Below are positions 16,899-25,329 of a stretch of 64,000 nt of DNA, one piece after another (position 1 is the first letter of the stretch; each line of letters begins with the position of its first letter). The notes beneath the pieces are model-generated. The model was not told the DNA's origin, searched no databases, and worked only from the letters and a program-made list of their open reading frames with translations. Source of the stretch: Nocardia brasiliensis (GTDB lineage Bacteria; Actinomycetota; Actinomycetes; Mycobacteriales; Mycobacteriaceae); assembly GCF_011801125.1 (NCBI RefSeq), contig NZ_CP046171.1, forward strand, positions 1,426,001 to 1,490,000. Direction: 5' to 3'. The position numbers and the translations under genes are program-made.

Positions 16899-18448
16899 TC
16901 CGGCTGCGGCTGCTGCTCACCAAGCGGTCGCTGACCAACGGCTGGCAAGGCGTCACCTTCGTCATCGGCGTCGTGCTCGGGCTCTGCTTCGCGGTCATGA
17001 CCGCGGCACTGATCGGCTTCGCGGTTCGCGACGGTGAGCTCGACCGTGGGATCACCATCGCGGCAACGCTGTTCGGCGTCTGGACGCTCGGGTGGCTGTG
17101 CGGGCCGGTGCTGTTCGGCAGCAGCGACGAGACGGTGCAGCCCGAGCATCTGCGTCTGCTGCCACTCAGTAATCGGCAGCTGGCGAGTGCATTGCTCGCC
17201 GCCGCGTTCGCCGGGCCCGCCCCGGTGGTCAACCTCATCGCCTTCGGCGGGCTCGTGGTGCTCGCGGCCCGGTGGGGCGTCGCGGCGACCGTGGTCGCGG
17301 TCTTCGGGGTGCTCCTGCACCTGGTGTTCGTCGTGCTGCTGTCGAGGGTGGTGCTCGCCTGGGTGGGCGCCGCGATGCGGTCGCGGCGCGGCAAGGACAT
17401 CGGCGTGCTGGTCGCGGGACTGCTCGGCCTGGCCTACTACCCGATGAGCTGGCTGCTCTCCCATATCGGTGCGCTGCGCGATATGCCGCCCGCGGTGGCC
17501 GACGCGCTGCGCTGGATTCCGTCCGGCTGGGCCGCCGTCGCGGTCGAGGGCGCGGCCCAAGGGAATTGGGCGCTCGCGGTGCTGCCGCTGCTCGGCCTGG
17601 CGCTGGTCTCGCTCGGGCTGTGGCAGGCGTGGTCGGTGCTGCTCGCGCGCAGACTGGCCGCGCCGATGAACTCGGTGGGCGGGTCCGCGGGCGGCGGGCT
17701 GCTCGGTCGGGTCCGCCAGCACGGTCCCGTCGGTGCGGTGCTGGTGAAGGAGCTGCGGGCCTGGTCGCGCGACAGCAGGCGCCGGGCCACGCTGCTGCCC
17801 GTGCTGGTGGTCGGCGTGCTGATGCCGGTGTTTCCCGCGGTACAGGGCAACGGCACCGGCGGGGTGCCGTTCGCCGGGGTGACCTCGGCCGCGTTCGCCG
17901 CGCTCGCTGGCGCCAATCTCTACGGCTACGACGGCACGGCGCTGTGGCAGACCCTGGTCACGCCAGGGGCGGCGCGGGCCGATGTGCGCGGGCGGCTGCT
18001 CGCGCTGCTCGTCGTGGTCGGCGTGCCGACGGCGCTGCTGGCACTGATCCTGCCCGGCGCGCTCGGCCGCTGGGGCGTCTATCCCTGGGTGCTGTCGCTG
18101 TACGCCGCCGCGCTAGGCGTCGGGGTCTGTTCGGCGCTGATGCTTTCGGTGATGGCTCCCTATCCGTTGCCGCCGCGCACGGGTAATCCGTTCTCCGGCT
18201 CCGGCAATCCCGGCTGCGCGAAGATGCTGGTGCAGCTGGCCATGATCTTCGGCCAGCTCGTCGCGCTGCTCCCGGTCCTGGCCATCCTGCTGGTCGGTCG
18301 GGCCGTCGAGTTGAAGCTCGTGGAATGGATGGCCGTCCCGGTCGGCATCGCCATGGGTGTCGGCGCGATCCTGCTCGGCGCGCGCATTGCCGAACGCCGC
18401 CTGACTACGCAGGGGCCGGAACTGCTTACGACGCTTCGCCCCCGCTGA
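16883..18448 (+). CDS. ABC transporter permease
   Basis: 521 residues with about 12 hydrophobic segments in two halves (first segments about residues 20-60, e.g. VTFVIGVVLGLCFAVMTAALIGF; a soluble ~60-residue stretch near the middle). It pairs with the ATPase immediately upstream, overlapping it by 16 bp. The start is GTG 16883. A heterologous two-gene exporter is inferred; there is no substrate-binding protein nearby. Substrate unknown. Confidence 0.82.
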   Translation: MAGVLIRLRLLLTKRSLTNGWQGVTFVIGVVLGLCFAVMTAALIGFAVRDGELDRGITIAATLFGVWTLGWLCGPVLFGSSDETVQPEHLRLLPLSNRQLASALLAAAFAGPAPVVNLIAFGGLVVLAARWGVAATVVAVFGVLLHLVFVVLLSRVVLAWVGAAMRSRRGKDIGVLVAGLLGLAYYPMSWLLSHIGALRDMPPAVADALRWIPSGWAAVAVEGAAQGNWALAVLPLLGLALVSLGLWQAWSVLLARRLAAPMNSVGGSAGGGLLGRVRQHGPVGAVLVKELRAWSRDSRRRATLLPVLVVGVLMPVFPAVQGNGTGGVPFAGVTSAAFAALAGANLYGYDGTALWQTLVTPGAARADVRGRLLALLVVVGVPTALLALILPGALGRWGVYPWVLSLYAAALGVGVCSALMLSVMAPYPLPPRTGNPFSGSGNPGCAKMLVQLAMIFGQLVALLPVLAILLVGRAVELKLVEWMAVPVGIAMGVGAILLGARIAERRLTTQGPELLTTLRPR

Positions 18449-18533
18449 ATCCCGGTTTCCGCACGTTACGGTGGGCGAGGCCGCACGGGTGGTGCGGGAA
18501 CCGGGCCGCCCATCGGGCGGGCAATAGACTGGG

Positions 18534-19457
18534 ATGGTGAGCGATAGAGATCCCGATGGCAGCCTGGATCTGAATCAGCTTCGCACCTTCCTCGCGGTGC
18601 AGCGTGCCGGTTCGATCACCGCGGGAGCGCGGCTGGTCGGGTTGTCGCAGCCGACCGTCACCGCGCAGTTGCAGGCGTTGGAGAAGCGGCTCGGCCAACA
18701 GTTGTTCGAGCGGCTGCCGCGCGGCGTCGCGCCGACCGCGGCCGCCGCCGAACTGGCCGCGCGGATCGCCGAGCCGATGGACGCGCTCAGTGCTGTCGCC
18801 GGACCCGCCCACCCGGCCCAGCCCGTCCCACAGCCGCCGGTCCGATTGGCCGGACCGGCGGAAATGCTTGCGTTGCAGGCGCTTCCCGGATTGGCGCCGC
18901 TGATCCAGCGCGGGGTCCGGCTGAGCGTGACCGCCGGACTCTCCGAGGAACTGCTGACGGGATTGCGCGCCGGGCACTACGACCTGGTGGTCTCGACGGT
19001 CCGTCCCCGCGGCCGCACCGTCCTCGCCGAGCCGCTGCTCGACGAGGAGTTCGTCCTGGTCGCTGCCCCGGCGCTGGCCGCACGCATTGATCTCGACCGG
19101 CTGCGCGTGGACGGACCGGCCGCGCTGTCGGACCTACCGCTGGTCAGCTACGCCGCCGATCTGCCGATCCTGCGGCGGTACTGGCGGCATGTCTTCGGCA
19201 CCCGGCTGACCGGCGCGGCGGCGGTCGTCGTCGCGGACCTGCGCGCGGTCGCCGCCGCGGTGGCCGCAGGCGCGGGCATCAGCGTCCTGCCGCGCTATCT
19301 CTGTGCCGCCCAACTGGAATCAGGCACACTGGTCGCCCTGCTCGACCCACCGGACCCACCCATCAACACCGGCTTCCTCGTCCGCCGCCCCGGCGCCACC
19401 CACCCCCACGTCGACCTGGTCCACACCCACCTCCGCCGCGCCGCTCGCACCTGGTGA
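18534..19457 (+). CDS. LysR-family transcriptional regulator
   Basis: 307 residues. The LysR winged HTH is at residues ~12-70 (LNQLRTFLAVQRAGSITAGARLVGLSQPTVTAQLQALEKRLG, split over helices 1-3), followed by the two-lobed substrate-binding domain. The start could be ATG 18534 or GTG 18537; there is no strong ribosome-binding site. No divergent partner gene: the ABC permease ends 85 bp upstream on the same strand. It ends 9 bp from a converging XRE gene. Confidence 0.87.
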   Translation: MVSDRDPDGSLDLNQLRTFLAVQRAGSITAGARLVGLSQPTVTAQLQALEKRLGQQLFERLPRGVAPTAAAAELAARIAEPMDALSAVAGPAHPAQPVPQPPVRLAGPAEMLALQALPGLAPLIQRGVRLSVTAGLSEELLTGLRAGHYDLVVSTVRPRGRTVLAEPLLDEEFVLVAAPALAARIDLDRLRVDGPAALSDLPLVSYAADLPILRRYWRHVFGTRLTGAAAVVVADLRAVAAAVAAGAGISVLPRYLCAAQLESGTLVALLDPPDPPINTGFLVRRPGATHPHVDLVHTHLRRAARTW

Positions 19458-19466
19458 TTCGCGCTG

Positions 19467-20270
19467 CTAGCGGGGGCCGTATTCCTCGGCCGCGCGTTTG
19501 CGCAGGATTTCCGCGGTCTGTGCGTCGGCGGGGAGGAAGGCCTCCAGGTGTAGTTCGGCGAGGGTGATGTCGGTGGCGGTGGCGAACGAGGTCAGCGTGG
19601 TGATGAGGCGTAGTTCGCCGTCCGGGCTGTTCAGCCGCAGCGGCACCGCGAACCCGAGATGATCGGGGCCCGGATCGGCGTGCGGGAGATAGCCTTCCAG
19701 CTCCTGGATGAGCTCCTCGAGCGCCGGGTCGGGGCTGCGGGCCAGGCGCGCGTTCAACGCCTCGGTCACATGCTTGCCCCACTCGGGCAGGTTCACCACG
19801 CGCCGGGCGAGCCCATCGGGATGCAGCGCGAGGCGAAGCACGTTGACCGGCGGCTCGAGCAGTTCGGCCGCCGCGCCCTCGGTGAGCACCGCGAACGCGT
19901 CGTTGGCGGCGAGCAGGATGCCGTGCGGTCGCACCACCAGCGCGGGATAGGGCCGGTGGCCGTCAAGGATCGTCTTCAGCGCTTCTCTGACCGGGCCCAA
20001 CTCCGGTGTGTCCAGCGCGGATTCGGGAAACGCAGGCGCATAGCCCGCGGCGAGGAGCAGTCCGTTGCGTTCGCGCAGCGACAGTTCCAGCGATTCGGCC
20101 AACCGCACCACCATGGTGCGGCCCGGTCGCGAGCGACCCTGTTCCAGGAAGCTCAGGTGCCGCTGCGTGGTGTCCGCCCGGATCGCCAGGTCCAGCTGGC
20201 TGACCCGGCGCAGGGTCCGCCAATGCTTCAACTGCCGGGCGAATCCCGGAGTCTCGATCGCCGTTGTCAT
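19467..20270 (-). CDS. XRE-family regulator with MmyB-like ligand-binding domain
   Basis: 267 residues. The N-terminal Cro/cI-type HTH (LKHWRTLRRVSQLDLAIRAD, then QRHLSFLEQGRSRPGR) is at about 12-60, followed by a PAS-like MmyB domain seen in many actinobacterial regulators, where it may bind a fatty acid. ATG 20270 fits the family; the frame is open to 20519 but would overlap the divergent gene. It faces a SnoaL-like gene, with a dyad at 20350-20365 between them, so it is probably the controller of that gene. Confidence 0.87.
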   Translation of the reverse strand: MTTAIETPGFARQLKHWRTLRRVSQLDLAIRADTTQRHLSFLEQGRSRPGRTMVVRLAESLELSLRERNGLLLAAGYAPAFPESALDTPELGPVREALKTILDGHRPYPALVVRPHGILLAANDAFAVLTEGAAAELLEPPVNVLRLALHPDGLARRVVNLPEWGKHVTEALNARLARSPDPALEELIQELEGYLPHADPGPDHLGFAVPLRLNSPDGELRLITTLTSFATATDITLAELHLEAFLPADAQTAEILRKRAAEEYGPR

Positions 20271-20349
20271 GCGCTCATTTTGGTCGGTGCCGCCGTACCC
20301 CGCGATTCCGCGCAGGGTATGGGGCAAGCACCCGTGCGAGGAATCGGCT

Positions 20350-20365
20350 ATTCCCTGCCGGGAAT
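20350..20365. promoter_or_regulatory. Operator-like dyad between XRE and SnoaL-like genes
   Basis: ATTCCC (20350-20355), TGCC, GGGAAT (20360-20365), perfect 6-4-6. Related GATTCC and GGAATC half-sites occur nearby (near 20300 and 20339), suggesting more than one binding site in the 130-bp divergent region. Confidence 0.5.
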
Positions 20366-20400
20366 CGCGCGGTATCGCCGCGGCGGCAAAGCTTTCGGTC

Positions 20401-20847
20401 ATGAGCAAGCAGATGAACGAAGACGAACTGGCCACCTTCGCCGAGCAGTTCGCCGCGCTGTGGAACGAATCCGACGCCGCGGCCCGCGACAAGCGCATCC
20501 GGGAATTCTTCGCCCCCACCGCGGTCCAGGTGCTGGTCGATCCGCCGGTGGAGATGCGCGAGCAGGTACAGCGGTTGCAGTTCGCGATGCCCGCACTGGA
20601 GGTGCGCGGCTACGAAGCCTTGTCGCACCGGGTGACTCGGGCCTTCGAACTGTTCGTCGCCTCCGGTGAATACGAGTTCGCGGTGCCGGCCCCGGCGATC
20701 CCGTTGCCCGCCGGGCTGGTCGGTCTGAGCTGGGTGATGGTGGCCAAGGCCGACGGTGCGATCGCGGGCGGCGGCTTCGATGTGCTCGGACTGGACGACG
20801 ACGGCCGGGTCCTGACCGACCACCAGTTCATCGAGGGCGTGCGATGA
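20401..20847 (+). CDS. SnoaL-like (NTF2-fold) protein
   Basis: 148 residues with an NTF2/SnoaL-like pattern: N-terminal helix (FAEQFAALWNESDAAARDK), then FFAPTAVQVLVDPPV, a central strand-rich part and a final strand (DGRVLTDHQFIEG). Members are small isomerases, cyclases or ligand-binding proteins. The ATG at 20401 is the only sensible start. The stop overlaps the next start as ATGA (20844-20847), so it was once co-translated with an alcohol dehydrogenase-like gene that is now deleted internally. Confidence 0.75.
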   Translation: MSKQMNEDELATFAEQFAALWNESDAAARDKRIREFFAPTAVQVLVDPPVEMREQVQRLQFAMPALEVRGYEALSHRVTRAFELFVASGEYEFAVPAPAIPLPAGLVGLSWVMVAKADGAIAGGGFDVLGLDDDGRVLTDHQFIEGVR

Positions 20848-21001
20848 GCGCACTCGCCTATCATTTGGCGCCACAACGCGGTCTCGACGGGTTGACCCGT
20901 GCGGCACAGGAGATTCCGGTGCCCGGCCCGGATCAGGTGGTGATCCGGGTGCGGGCGGCCTCGATCAACCGTTCGGCAAGGTCGTGATCAGCATGAACTG
21001 A
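20844..21001 (+). pseudogene. Internally deleted zinc-type alcohol dehydrogenase/quinone oxidoreductase remnant
   Basis: The first ~43 codons read MSALAYHLAPQRGLDGLTR and then PGPDQVVIRVRAASIN, the standard N-terminus of the medium-chain reductase family. Directly after Asn-Arg, another frame reads FGKVVISMN and stops at 20999-21001, the usual C-terminal strand of the same family. Most of a roughly 1-kb gene (catalytic and Rossmann domains) is therefore missing. In the original frame translation ends at a TGA around 20982-20984. The remnant ends one base before the stop of the HNH nuclease gene on the other strand. Confidence 0.75.
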
Positions 21002-21733
21002 TCAGGGGCAGGTGGCGAGTTCCCGTGTCATCGCGTCCTTCTCGGGCTGGGTCACCCACAGCTGGTAGGCCACCTTGACCTGGATCTGCCTGGTCAGGTA
21101 GGCGCAGCGGTAGCCCTTGCTCGGCGGCAGCCAGCTGGCCGCGTCGGAGTCGCTCTTGGACTGGTTCGTCGGTCCGTCGACGGCCTGCAGGTTCAGCGGG
21201 TCGTTGGCCAGGTCGCGGCGCCGATCGGCGGAAAGCTGTTGCGCGCCTTTCTGCCAGGCGTCCGAGAGCGCGATGATGTGGTCGATCTGCACATCGTCGG
21301 AGGTCTTCGGGCCGCGCACGAACTTGATCGTCCTGCCGGTGTAGACGTCGTTGAGGGTGCCGGTGGCCACCACGCAGCGCTTGGCGTCTTTGAAGGTGAC
21401 GTCGACGAGATCTCGCTGCAGGATGTCGTCGCGGGTGCCGCAGCCGTTGTGCCCGCCGGGGACCGACACGTTGTCCGACCAGGCGGGACCGAATTGTTCA
21501 CGGGTGTAACCGGTTTTGGGAGCGCGTCCGGCCACCCGGATGGTGTCGAGCATGGCGAGCGCGTCGCGGCTCGGCATGCTCGCCGGCGCCTCGGCGCAGA
21601 CCTGACCGGATCCGGTATCGCACTGCGCGTTCGCCTTCGGGGAATCCGCTCGGTTCGAGTAGTAGTAGGTGAGGCCGATGATTGTCACGATCGCCAGACC
21701 GATCGGAACGAGCCGCTGTGCCGTGAACTTCAT
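21002..21733 (-). CDS. Secreted HNH-family nuclease (DUF1524/GmrSD C-terminal type)
   Basis: 243 residues. An N-terminal hydrophobic segment (LVPIGLAIVTIIGLTYYY, about 9-26) is a signal peptide or membrane anchor. The nuclease core contains DVQIDHIIALSDAWQKGA and, further on, NDPLNLQAVDGPTNQSKSD, the HNH-type metal and catalytic region of the DUF1524 family. Secreted actinobacterial members are probably extracellular DNases; direct function is unproven. ATG 21733 has AGGAAG 5-10 bp upstream. Two cysteine pairs may form disulfides. Confidence 0.8.
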   Translation of the reverse strand: MKFTAQRLVPIGLAIVTIIGLTYYYSNRADSPKANAQCDTGSGQVCAEAPASMPSRDALAMLDTIRVAGRAPKTGYTREQFGPAWSDNVSVPGGHNGCGTRDDILQRDLVDVTFKDAKRCVVATGTLNDVYTGRTIKFVRGPKTSDDVQIDHIIALSDAWQKGAQQLSADRRRDLANDPLNLQAVDGPTNQSKSDSDAASWLPPSKGYRCAYLTRQIQVKVAYQLWVTQPEKDAMTRELATCP

Positions 21734-21851
21734 CGAGCTTCCTAACGCCAACCACCTGAACTATAACGGCCGCCAACGTATCCGGCGGTGGAGGTGACGT
21801 AAGTGATTGCCCCATATGACTTTCCGCACAGCAAGGCGGCTGGACAAGAAA

Positions 21852-21891
21852 CCACCCCCGAGTCGCCGTGCCGGCGCCGACTCGGGGGTGG
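21852..21891. terminator. 14-bp stem hairpin upstream of the HNH nuclease gene
   Basis: Arms at 21852-21865 (CCACCCCCGAGTCG) and 21878-21891 (CGACTCGGGGGTGG), 12-nt loop. It lies about 120 bp before the HNH start and 400 bp before the dehalogenase. It has no U-run. It may block read-through in either direction or act as a leader structure. Confidence 0.6.
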
Positions 21892-22287
21892 CCGATCACG
21901 AGTCGGCTTCGACCGCGCCGCGCGGCGATGCGGAAAGGATGTCCAGTCCCGCTTCCGCACACACCGACACCGCAGGGCTGATGAGGGAGGTCCCGAGGTG
22001 TCGAACCGCGCCGGGTGAGCGTGCTCGTGATGTTCATGGGGTGTTCTACGTATTAGGACAGTAGATAATGTGTCTCGATCTTGGCAAGCTATGGCCGCTG
22101 ATTCGGGACTATTCTCAGGATCATTTCAGGCTGGTTGCTATATCTACTGGATGTATACGGATGTGTTGCCGGTTTGAGTGCAGAGCGGCCGCTGTGACGA
22201 GCGTCACGTGCGAACCGGTCACAGTCGGGCGCGATCGTGTGTCCAACCCGGTGAAAGGCAAACAAGCCGGACCCGAAAGGACAGATC
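21892..22287. other. Gene-free leader with an AT-rich core before the dehalogenase
   Basis: No convincing gene. About 22030-22180 is clearly richer in A+T than the flanking DNA, with strings such as GTATTAGG, GATAATG and GCTATATCTACTGGATGTATAC. It probably holds the dehalogenase promoter(s). A GAAAGGACAG ribosome-binding site ends the region at 22275-22284. No obvious regulator gene is adjacent. Confidence 0.5.
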
Positions 22288-23163
22288 ATGGCCACCGTCG
22301 ACGTTCTCGACTCGTTCCTCTCCTACCGCGACGCGGGCACCGGCTCGGTTCCGGTGGTGTTCCTGCACGGCAATCCGACCTCGTCGTACCTGTGGCGCAA
22401 CGTGATTCCGCACGTCGGCGACCGAACCCGCACGCTGGCGCCCGATCTCATCGGCATGGGCGATTCGGGCAAGCCGGAGATCGGCTACCGGTTCGTCGAT
22501 CACGTGCGGTACCTGGATGCCTGGTTCGACGCGCTCGGTCTGGATCAGGTGGTGCTCGTCGGCCACGACTGGGGCGGTGCGCTCGGTTTGCACTGGGCCG
22601 CGCGGCATCCGGGCCGGGTTCGCGGCATCGCCGTGATCGAGACCTTCCTGCGCCCGATGAGCTGGACGGAGATGCCACCGCTCGGTGCGGAGATCTTCCG
22701 TCAGTACCGCGGCCCGGAGGGGGAGCGAATGGTGCTGGAGGAGAACATGTTCCTCGAGTTCAACCTGCCGAATCAGGCGCCGAGCCTGACGCCGGAGGAT
22801 CACGAGGTGTACCGCGCGCCGTACCCGACCCCGCAATCGCGCAGGCCGCTGCTGGCCTGGCCGCGGGAGCTGCCGCTGGACGGCGAGCCCGCCGACGTGG
22901 TCGCGATCATCGAGGACTACGGCCGTTGGGCGGCAGCCTCTCCCGAGGTACCCAAGCTGATCATGGGCCTGGACAACGGTGTCGGCCTCGGCTCGCCCGA
23001 TGCGGTCGACTGGGCCGTGCGCACCTTCGCGAACGCGGAGGCCGTGTCGATTCCCCCGGCCGGGCACCACGCACCCGAGGATCGGCCGGACGAGATCGGC
23101 GCCGCCGTGGCGGCCTGGCTGCGCCGCCACGCGCTGGTGGACGTCGCCGCCGAGATCCGCTGA
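22288..23163 (+). CDS. Haloalkane dehalogenase (HLD-II/DhaA-LinB-like)
   Basis: 291-residue alpha/beta hydrolase that replaces a halogen on an alkyl carbon with OH. Seen: oxyanion/halide residue Asn29 in LHGNPTS, nucleophile Asp94 and halide-binding Trp95 in GHDWGG, acid Glu118 in VIETFLRP, and base His260 in AGHHAPEDRPDEIG. This is the HLD-II layout. The segment after the catalytic His differs from the usual HFxQED (here HHAPED), so cap-pocket geometry may differ. ATG 22288 follows GAAAGGACAG. No dehydrogenase for the product alcohols is adjacent. Confidence 0.9.
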   Translation: MATVDVLDSFLSYRDAGTGSVPVVFLHGNPTSSYLWRNVIPHVGDRTRTLAPDLIGMGDSGKPEIGYRFVDHVRYLDAWFDALGLDQVVLVGHDWGGALGLHWAARHPGRVRGIAVIETFLRPMSWTEMPPLGAEIFRQYRGPEGERMVLEENMFLEFNLPNQAPSLTPEDHEVYRAPYPTPQSRRPLLAWPRELPLDGEPADVVAIIEDYGRWAAASPEVPKLIMGLDNGVGLGSPDAVDWAVRTFANAEAVSIPPAGHHAPEDRPDEIGAAVAAWLRRHALVDVAAEIR

Positions 23164-23248
23164 GCCCGCGGGGTTGTGGGGCCCGGCCCCACAACCCGCT
23201 CGGCTGATCGAGCTTGCGCCGCCGTCACGCGCGCCGAAAGATGGCGGT

Positions 23249-24112
23249 ATGAGTGTGCGGGCGCAAGATGGCGAGCTGGCACCGGCGGCGGAGAAAGAGC
23301 TGGTCGCTCGGGCCGTCGCGGGAGAGCGGGACGCGATCACCGAAGTGGTGCGGCTGCTGCAGGATCGGCTGTATCGGCTCGCGTTGCGCATGGTGTGGCG
23401 CCCGGCCGAGGCCGAGGACGCGACGCAGGAGATCCTGCTGCGTGTGCTCGACAATCTCGGAACCTGGCGGGCCGAGGCCCGGCTGCACACCTGGGCCTAT
23501 CGGATCGGGGTGAACTATCTACTGAATCTGCGCCGCCGCACGCCGCAGGAGGCCGCGCAGTTGAGCCTGGACGGTTTTCGCGAGGGACTGGCCGACGGAC
23601 TGGCCGAGCAGGACTACCGTGGTCCGGAGGCCACGCTGCTGGTCACCGAGATGCGGCTCAATTGTTCGCAGGCCATGCTGCAGTGCCTGGCCAGGGACGA
23701 GCGGGTCGCCTTCGTGCTCGGTGACGTCTTCGAACTCAACTCCACCGAGGCCGCCTGGATACTCGACATCACTCCGGCGGCCTATCGAAAACGCTTGGCG
23801 CGCGCCAAGCGGCGGCTCGGCTCGTTCCTGTCGGCCGCCTGCGGCGTGGCATCGCCAGAGGCCTTCTGCCGATGCTCGCGCCGGGTGGACAAGGCGCTGG
23901 CCCTGGGCCGGATCGATCCGAGCCGCCCGAACTTCGCCACCCATCCGGTCACCCCCGGCGGCCGCACCGCGGAACAGGCCGAACAGCAGATGATCCAACT
24001 GCACGACGCGGCCTCGGTGCTGCGCGCCCACCCCGATTACGCTGCGCCGCAGGCGAAGATGGCGGCGATCAGCGGGTTGCTGCGGTCCGGGCGGTATTCG
24101 CTGTTGCGGTGA
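23249..24112 (+). CDS. ECF-type RNA polymerase sigma factor with C-terminal Cys motif
   Basis: 287 residues. Region 2 (LVARAVAGERDAITEVVRLLQDRLYRLAL, then EDATQEILLRVLDNLGTWR and HTWAYRIGVNYLL) and region 4 (LGDVFELNSTEAAWILDITPAAYRKRLARAKRRL). After region 4 there is an extension of about 90 residues beginning CGVASPEAFCRCSRRV; the C-x8-C-x-C spacing suggests a redox- or zinc-sensing tail. No separate anti-sigma gene is adjacent. ATG 23249 is chosen for homology; no strong ribosome-binding site. Its 3' end overlaps the converging transporter gene by 44 bp. Confidence 0.85.
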   Translation: MSVRAQDGELAPAAEKELVARAVAGERDAITEVVRLLQDRLYRLALRMVWRPAEAEDATQEILLRVLDNLGTWRAEARLHTWAYRIGVNYLLNLRRRTPQEAAQLSLDGFREGLADGLAEQDYRGPEATLLVTEMRLNCSQAMLQCLARDERVAFVLGDVFELNSTEAAWILDITPAAYRKRLARAKRRLGSFLSAACGVASPEAFCRCSRRVDKALALGRIDPSRPNFATHPVTPGGRTAEQAEQQMIQLHDAASVLRAHPDYAAPQAKMAAISGLLRSGRYSLLR

Positions 24113-25286
24113 GTGGCGCCGGGGGCAGCAGAGAGCCGTCCAGTACGCCGCGGGTGGTGTGTGCCGCGACCACCGCCCACGCGGCGACCAGCACGGCGTA
24201 GAGCAGCACCGCGACGAGCGCGAAAAGGGCAGCGTCGGTATGGCTGTAGAGCACGGTGCTGCCGGTGACGCAGGTGCCGAGCGGGAAGGTGAAGCCCCAC
24301 CAGGTCAGGTTGAAGGTCAATTCCCCTGCGCGATAGGTCCTTATCGTCACGGCCAGCGCCAAGGCCAACCAGAGCATCGCGAAGCCCCAGACGGCCAGGC
24401 CGAAGATGACCGAGAACGCGAGCAATCCCTTGGCGTAGAGATCGGGCAGCGCGGTGGGTGCGGCGTTGGCGAGCAGTCCTGCGGCGGTGACGGATTGGCC
24501 GAGCGGACCGAGCACGATCCACAGTGTCGCGACCATGCCCGCCGCGGGCGCACCGTGGTGCACCAGCCGGGACCAGATCATCGTGATGGTGATCAGGGCG
24601 GCGATCAGGCTCAGCCCGAACAGGGTGACGCAGAACAGGATCAGGGTCAGTCGTGGCTGTCCGGCGGGGGTGTGCGGGACGAGTAGTGCGCCCATCGCGG
24701 CCGAGACCATAGGCGGGACCACCGGCATGAGCCAGCCGCCGAACGCGGCGTCGGGCTCGATCCGGTGCCGGGTGAACATTCGATAGGGGATGGCCGCCGC
24801 GCTCAGCAGACCGAGCACGGTGCCCGCGCTCCACAGCACCCAGTCGATCGCCAGCGCGGCGGTCAGCCCGATCACGTCGCTGCTGAGCAGCAGCGTGCCG
24901 CCGCCGACGGTGAGCAGCGCCATCGGCGGAGCGCCGAAGAACTGCGCCATCACCGGGTGGTCGCGGTGCTCGCGCGCGTTCTCGGGGAAGCGCGCCCGAT
25001 GCACCAGCCACGCCACGCTCAGCAGCACGAGCAGGCCGGCGGACAGTGCCCACACGAGCGTCGCGGCGCCCCGCAGGCCGGGGCAGCGCAGTGGCAGCGT
25101 GGCCGCGGCGTTGGCGACGATGCCGGTCCCCATCACAGCGGCGAACCAGTTGGGGCCGAGCCTGCGCAGTGCGGCGGGCTTGCGGGCGGACCGGCGCTGG
25201 TCGAATTCGTCGACCACGTGCCGCTCGGGTGCGCGATGGTCGGTCAGGGTGGCGGTCATGGCTTCAGCCTGCTCGTCGGTTGTCAT
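24069..25286 (-). CDS. TDT-family transporter (TehA/SLAC1-like)
   Basis: 405 residues, about ten membrane helices after a ~45-residue cytosolic N-terminus. It begins with the LGPNWFAAVMGTGIVANA motif of the tellurite-resistance/dicarboxylate/anion channel family. Substrates in the family include dicarboxylates, sulfite and small anions; not determinable here. ATG 25286 is chosen because it lies just before a 5-4-5 palindrome shared with the divergent LysR gene; upstream sequence in frame belongs to that gene. It overlaps the sigma-factor end by 44 bp. Confidence 0.85.
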   Translation of the reverse strand: MTTDEQAEAMTATLTDHRAPERHVVDEFDQRRSARKPAALRRLGPNWFAAVMGTGIVANAAATLPLRCPGLRGAATLVWALSAGLLVLLSVAWLVHRARFPENAREHRDHPVMAQFFGAPPMALLTVGGGTLLLSSDVIGLTAALAIDWVLWSAGTVLGLLSAAAIPYRMFTRHRIEPDAAFGGWLMPVVPPMVSAAMGALLVPHTPAGQPRLTLILFCVTLFGLSLIAALITITMIWSRLVHHGAPAAGMVATLWIVLGPLGQSVTAAGLLANAAPTALPDLYAKGLLAFSVIFGLAVWGFAMLWLALALAVTIRTYRAGELTFNLTWWGFTFPLGTCVTGSTVLYSHTDAALFALVAVLLYAVLVAAWAVVAAHTTRGVLDGSLLPPAPLTATANTARTAATR

Positions 25287-25306
25287 GTCAGGTAGCTGGC
25301 GCGTTT

Positions 25307-25320
25307 CTATGTATGCATAG
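25307..25320. promoter_or_regulatory. Operator-like palindrome between TDT transporter and LysR genes
   Basis: CTATG-TATG-CATAG (25307-25320), perfect 5-bp arms, midway in the 43-bp gap between the two divergent start codons. Expected position for a LysR binding site controlling both genes. Confidence 0.5.
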
Positions 25321-25329
25321 ACTCGTTCT

